Positions 60,345 to 64,000 of a stretch of DNA of 64,000 nucleotides are shown one piece after another. The translations under genes were made by a program, and so were the position numbers. Source of the stretch: Alphaproteobacteria bacterium. Its GTDB lineage: Bacteria > Pseudomonadota > Alphaproteobacteria > Rhizobiales > OSC116. Numbering within the stretch: position 1 is the first letter of the stretch; each line of letters begins with the position of its first letter. The stretch spans positions 124,001-188,000 of the forward strand of contig NVQL02000052.1 in assembly GCA_002400495.2 (NCBI GenBank), in the 5' to 3' direction. The notes under the pieces are model-generated. The model made no database searches and was not told where the DNA came from. It worked only from the letters and a program-made list of their open reading frames with translations.

Positions 60345-61721
60345 TTAGTGGATATTATGTATGGAACAATTATGGCGTTGGCACACTGGGCAAGTGGCGC
60401 CAATGCGCACCAATTGGCCTGCGTCTTTTAAATCAACACTATCCGAATAAACCATTGATTTTGCGTGTATATATTTACAACCAAGACCGATAGAAAAATG
60501 TCTTAACGGCTTGCCAAACCGCCTAACGCCTTTGGTGATGGTGCGGGCAATGCAAAAATAAACCTGCCCATCTGGAGTTTCTGACAATTGTACATTAATC
60601 CGCCCGGGCTGCATAAAAGCAGCATATATATTCCAACGCGGGCAAGCCGTGCCATAACGCGGAATTTTAATGCCCGAAAGTGAAAAGCGTTTTGATATAT
60701 GCCCGGCAATGTCAGTGCGCACAAAATGAAACGGAATGGCTTTAGAACCAGGTTTTTGCATGCTGGTCAAACGGTGACAGGCCTGTTCGAAACTGACATT
60801 AAAATAATGGCAAAGCAAGTCAATGTCATAACGGGTTTGTTTGGCTTTTTTCAAAAAACCATCATAAGGCATCATGATACAGGCGGCAAAATAGCGGCTT
60901 AAAACTTGTTCTAAATAATTATTAATGCGCTCATCTTCAAAATTTGCACCTTCAATAATGTCATCAATTTCATTTTTAGCGGCATAAAGTCCAATATGCT
61001 CCGCAAGACAGAAAATTTGGCTTTGCTCGGTCGAAAAATCTGAAATGTTTAAAACACCGGTGTCCCCATCAAATTGCGCACTCTCATCATCAGGTAATTC
61101 CGTCACTATAGTGCGGATGGCAAAACTGTTAACTGCAAAAGCTTTCAAACCATGAAACAGGCCTTCGCCCATTAAATCAACATCCAACCTCACCCGCTCA
61201 GCAGCCTGTTCAAGAACGGCAAAATAATTGCTCTGGCTTTGAATGAAATCAGACACCAATTCAGCCATATATTCAGGAGAGGCCTCACTGTCAATCATTG
61301 CTGCTTCACCATCGGCACCCGTTATAAATTGATTAATCAGTTTTTGATTTTGCTTTTGACGCATATTATATTTATCAAACAAACGGATCATGGCCTTGCC
61401 GATTTCAGGGTTTTCAGCGGTTAAATCGGTAATGTCTTGGTTGGTGATGGCAAAATCTGCAAATATATCATCTGCCAATAACTCAGATAAATCATTGGTC
61501 AATTGCACGTCAGTATTTTGGCTCAACTCATTGACATTTATATCAAATATATCTGCCAATTTAAGCAAAAGATTGGCAGTTAAACCGCGTCTATTGCGCT
61601 CAATCAGGTTTAAATAACTGGCACTAATGCCCAATTCTAAAGCCAGGTTTTTTTGGTTTATATTTCTATCACGGCGTAATTTTTTTAATTTACTACCAAT
61701 GTAAAGCGCTTGTTGAGACAT
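60345..61721 (-). CDS. XRE/DUF2083 regulator (short-chain fatty acyl regulator type)
   Basis: A 458-aa regulator. The Cro/CI HTH spans about 9-65 (IGSKLKKLRRDRNINQKNLALELGISASYLNLIERNRRG). An ImmA/IrrE-like middle segment follows (FCLAEHIGLYAAKNEIDD), without a HEXXH zinc motif. The C-terminal DUF2083 domain has VRTDIAGHISKRFSLSGIKIPRYGTACPRWNIYAAF, with several Cys residues to the end. RamB and ScfR belong to this family and regulate glyoxylate-shunt and propionyl genes. It is divergent from the aceA operon and is its likely regulator. Confidence 0.9.
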   Translation of the reverse strand: MSQQALYIGSKLKKLRRDRNINQKNLALELGISASYLNLIERNRRGLTANLLLKLADIFDINVNELSQNTDVQLTNDLSELLADDIFADFAITNQDITDLTAENPEIGKAMIRLFDKYNMRQKQNQKLINQFITGADGEAAMIDSEASPEYMAELVSDFIQSQSNYFAVLEQAAERVRLDVDLMGEGLFHGLKAFAVNSFAIRTIVTELPDDESAQFDGDTGVLNISDFSTEQSQIFCLAEHIGLYAAKNEIDDIIEGANFEDERINNYLEQVLSRYFAACIMMPYDGFLKKAKQTRYDIDLLCHYFNVSFEQACHRLTSMQKPGSKAIPFHFVRTDIAGHISKRFSLSGIKIPRYGTACPRWNIYAAFMQPGRINVQLSETPDGQVYFCIARTITKGVRRFGKPLRHFSIGLGCKYIHAKSMVYSDSVDLKDAGQLVRIGATCPVCQRHNCSIHNIH

Positions 61722-61740
61722 GGTTATTTTCTGTTCAAAA

Positions 61741-61837
61741 TTTACAATATTGCCGATATTGACTGTAAATAATTTACAACAATACCCTGATTTCCTTCAA
61801 ATATATTGCATTACCCTACAAAATGTCAATAATTTAC
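61741..61837. promoter_or_regulatory. Regulatory region with TTTACA repeats before the aceA operon
   Basis: A perfect 15-bp palindrome TGTAAA-TAA-TTTACA lies at 61764-61778. AATAATTTAC, part of it, recurs at 61828-61837, and TTTACAATATTG occurs at 61741. These repeats lie in the 146-bp gap between the divergent regulator and the aceA transcript, and are good candidates for binding by the XRE/DUF2083 protein. Confidence 0.5.
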
Positions 61838-61867
61838 TTATCTCATCGATATTGGAAAGGAAAAACT

Positions 61868-62119
61868 ATGAGCCAGTCAACAATCAACAACAAAACGCAA
61901 GACCCAGTGAACGAAGAATGTTTAACCATTATTTCACCATTGGCCAACGCCACTATATTTGAATTTCACCGTCAACGTTTGGCCAAGCAGGGCTATTTAT
62001 TGGCCTCCAAAATTCAATTGCACCGTTTTGAACTTGTCGATGAAGAAGCGGTTAAAACCCAATTATTCGACGGCCAAAGCTATTATTCCGCCACCTATAT
62101 CAAATCCACAAATTCATAA
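61868..62119 (+). CDS. Small protein cotranscribed with isocitrate lyase
   Basis: An 83-aa cytoplasmic protein from the ATG at 61868 (MSQSTINNKT), 7 nt after GGAAAGGA. I do not recognise a family. It has a mixed alpha/beta look (ISPLANATIFEFHRQRLAKQGYLLASKIQLHRFELVDEE) and no Cys except one near residue 18. It ends 10 bp before aceA. A link with isocitrate lyase expression or activity is possible only from its location. Confidence 0.72.
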   Translation: MSQSTINNKTQDPVNEECLTIISPLANATIFEFHRQRLAKQGYLLASKIQLHRFELVDEEAVKTQLFDGQSYYSATYIKSTNS

Positions 62120-62129
62120 AGGCTAAAAA

Positions 62130-63728
62130 ATGTCACAATACCAAGAAAACATCCGCGCCATAGAGGCGCTAAAAGCCGAGCACGGAACATCATGGAGCGG
62201 CATCGAGGCTGAATCCACAGCCCGCATGCGCGCACAAAATCGCTTTAAAGATGGCATCGCCATTGCAAAATATACCGCCGATATTATGCGTGCCGATATG
62301 GATAATTACGATAAAGACAGTTCACAATATACCCAATCATTAGGCTGCTGGCATGGCTTTATCGGCCAACAAAAAATGATTTCAATTAAGAAACATTTCG
62401 AAAACAGTACGGATCGCCGCTATCTCTACCTATCTGGCTGGATGGTCGCCGCCTTGCGCAGTGAATTTGGCCCGTTGCCCGATCAATCGATGCACGAAAA
62501 AACCAGCGTGGCTTCATTAATCGCCGAGCTTTATACGTTTTTACGCCAAGCCGATGCCCGCGAACTAGGCGGTTATTTCCGCGAATTGGATGCGGCGCGT
62601 GAAGCAGGTAACGAAGTTGCAGCCCAAGGCGCACAACAAAAAATCGATAATCACGTCACGCATGTTGTGCCGATTATTGCCGATATCGATGCGGGGTTTG
62701 GCAATGCCGAAGCCACCTATCTGATGGCCAAACAAATGATTGAGGCAGGCGCCTGCTGCATCCAAATCGAAAATCAAGTGTCAGACGAAAAACAATGTGG
62801 CCATCAAGACGGCAAAGTGACCGTACCACACGAAGATTTTCTGGCCAAAATTCGCGCCGTCAGATATGCGTTTTTAGAGCTGGGCATTGATAATGGCATC
62901 ATTGTCGCCCGCACCGATAGTTTAGGCGCTGGCCTGACCAAACAAATCGCGGTGACCCACGAAGTAGGCGATTTAGGCGACCAATATAATGCGTTTCTAG
63001 ATTGCGACGAAATCAGCACAGACGAAATGCAAAATGGCGATGTGCTGATCAAACGCGATGGAAAATTGCTACGCCCCAAACGCTTACCAAGCAACCTATT
63101 CCAATTCAAAGCTGGCACAGGTGAAGCCCGTTGTGTGCTTGACAGCATCACCTCATTACAAAATGGCGCGGATCTCATCTGGATTGAAACCGAAAAACCG
63201 CATATCGCCCAAATCGGCGCGATGGTCTCAGCGGTGCGCGAAGTCGTGCCCAACGCTAAATTGGTTTACAATAACAGCCCGTCATTCAACTGGACGCTCA
63301 ATTTCAGACAACAAATATTCGATATTATGAGCGATGCAGGACAAGATGTTTCAGCCTATGTACGCGCCGATTTAATGGATGTAAAATATGATGAAACCCA
63401 GCTTGGCATAGATGCCGATGAGAAAATCCGCACCTTCCAAGCCGATAGCTCACGTGAGGCGGGCATTTTCCATCACCTGATCACTTTGCCAACTTATCAC
63501 ACGGCGGCGTTATCAACTGACAATCTAGCCAAAGACTATTTTGGCGATCAAGGCATGTTGGGCTATGTGGCCAATGTGCAACGCCAAGAAATTCGCCAAG
63601 GCATTGCCTGCGTGAAGCATCAAAATATGTCTGGTTCAGACATGGGTGATGATCACAAAGAATATTTCTCTGGCGATGCGGCTCTAAAAGCTGCAGGCAA
63701 AGACAATACAATGAATCAATTCGGTTAA
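62130..63728 (+). CDS. aceA: Isocitrate lyase (subfamily 3)
   Basis: A 532-aa enzyme splitting isocitrate to succinate and glyoxylate in the glyoxylate shunt. The length and sequence match the Pseudomonas aeruginosa type rather than the 434-aa E. coli enzyme. The catalytic motif KQCGHQDGK has Cys223. VPIIADIDAGFGNAEATYLMAKQMIEAGACCIQIENQ supplies Mg ligands, and NNSPSFNWTLNFRQQ is the C-terminal family motif. Its ribosome site is AAGG. A strong terminator follows. Confidence 0.97.
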   Translation: MSQYQENIRAIEALKAEHGTSWSGIEAESTARMRAQNRFKDGIAIAKYTADIMRADMDNYDKDSSQYTQSLGCWHGFIGQQKMISIKKHFENSTDRRYLYLSGWMVAALRSEFGPLPDQSMHEKTSVASLIAELYTFLRQADARELGGYFRELDAAREAGNEVAAQGAQQKIDNHVTHVVPIIADIDAGFGNAEATYLMAKQMIEAGACCIQIENQVSDEKQCGHQDGKVTVPHEDFLAKIRAVRYAFLELGIDNGIIVARTDSLGAGLTKQIAVTHEVGDLGDQYNAFLDCDEISTDEMQNGDVLIKRDGKLLRPKRLPSNLFQFKAGTGEARCVLDSITSLQNGADLIWIETEKPHIAQIGAMVSAVREVVPNAKLVYNNSPSFNWTLNFRQQIFDIMSDAGQDVSAYVRADLMDVKYDETQLGIDADEKIRTFQADSSREAGIFHHLITLPTYHTAALSTDNLAKDYFGDQGMLGYVANVQRQEIRQGIACVKHQNMSGSDMGDDHKEYFSGDAALKAAGKDNTMNQFG

Positions 63729-63764
63729 GCCAAGCTGGTTAAGCTTAATTGATTCATTCTCCCC

Positions 63765-63805
63765 AGATCTGCGTCACCCGCCAGTGTGGCGCAGATCTCC
63801 TTTTT
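63765..63805 (+). terminator. Intrinsic terminator after aceA
   Basis: A 13-bp stem (AGATCTGCGTCAC, one G-T pair) with an 8-nt loop is followed by CCTTTTT. It ends the aceA transcript on the plus strand and may also work for the convergent SDR gene. Confidence 0.88.
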
Positions 63806-63813
63806 CCAACCAT

Positions 63814-64000
63814 TCAATAAGCCTCATGCGGCCAAGCCGCCTGACTAAACACTCCACCATCAATGCCAATGGTCTGCCCAGATATAAATGATGCCGCCTC
63901 AGAACATAAAAACAACACAGGCCCCGCAATGTCCTCTGGCGTACCAACCCGCCGCAACGGCGTAATCTTCGACCATATCTCATCATAATCAGGTGCTTCA
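63814..64000 (-). CDS. Short-chain dehydrogenase/reductase (partial, cut at window end)
   Basis: The last 61 residues of an SDR enzyme, read on the minus strand up to base 64000; the start lies outside. The C-terminal family pattern is seen: [36 protein letters not shown], then [11 protein letters not shown] and a TGA stop at 63814-63816. This is the substrate-loop-to-GQTI end of a classical SDR. The substrate is unknown. Confidence 0.85.
   Translation of the reverse strand, partial: EAPDYDEIWSKITPLRRVGTPEDIAGPVLFLCSEAASFISGQTIGIDGGVFSQAAWPHEAY

Noticed and set aside
1-64000. tRNA, rRNA, transposase, integrase or phage genes
   Set aside because: None was found by reading for conserved tRNA arms, rRNA cores or recombinase motifs; a covariance-model search could still reveal a small RNA.

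Overview
The window looks like a chromosomal segment of a heterotrophic alphaproteobacterium, probably marine. The evidence is gene content and order: a thuEFGKAB-type disaccharide operon, a lacEFGZK operon in the order described for Agrobacterium, IolC fused to a DUF2090 domain, subfamily-3 isocitrate lyase (about 530 aa) beside an XRE/DUF2083 regulator, and TRAP and CUT1 transporters in abundance. I saw no rRNA, tRNA, insertion sequence, phage gene or CRISPR array. Nearly all the DNA is coding, in operons that each carry their own regulator.

Layout. (1) 1-5372: a peptide-type ABC importer (fused ATPase cut by the window edge, two permeases, binding protein) with a divergent LysR regulator. 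(2) 5374-13036: a putative aromatic-acid operon on the minus strand, with a LigB/LigA-like extradiol dioxygenase, a citryl-CoA-lyase-like protein, a class III CoA-transferase, a YciI-like protein and a TRAP transporter, under a divergent IclR regulator. (3) 13095-20372: thuR-thuEFGKAB for trehalose-type disaccharides. (4) 20798-21616: a ferredoxin/flavodoxin-NADP reductase. (5) 21653-32587: galactoside use. lacEFGZK imports and cleaves the sugar; galactose dehydrogenase, KDGal kinase and KDPGal aldolase oxidise galactose; a GbpR-like LysR gene and a decayed FAH-like gene lie between. (6) 32858-43201: a Gfo/Idh-AKR fusion, a YaiI-type protein, a PanE-like/TetR pair and a GntR-controlled operon joining a Cys/Met-type PLP enzyme to a CUT1 importer. 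(7) 43347-51133: myo-inositol catabolism (iolB, iolD, iolC-DUF2090, iolG, LacI regulator, divergent iolE). (8) 51167-54022: small membrane protein, VIT-type metal transporter, APC-like carrier, 1-Cys peroxiredoxin. (9) 54150-58914: a sulfur/persulfide operon (Crp/Fnr regulator, two YeeE/YedE halves, persulfide dioxygenase, DUF442 protein, SulP) with an exact FNR-type box. (10) 58870-64000: a soluble CZB chemoreceptor, an XRE/DUF2083 regulator, a small conserved-looking protein, isocitrate lyase, and the end of an SDR gene.

The control DNA is unusually readable. Candidate operators lie next to the LysR, IclR, LacI (thu and iol) and GntR genes, often overlapping a recognisable -35/-10 promoter. 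Three of the importer operons carry a hairpin exactly between the binding-protein gene and the first permease gene. The least conventional systems are the LigAB/CoA-transferase/citryl-CoA-lyase operon and the GntR/PLP-enzyme/CUT1 operon.
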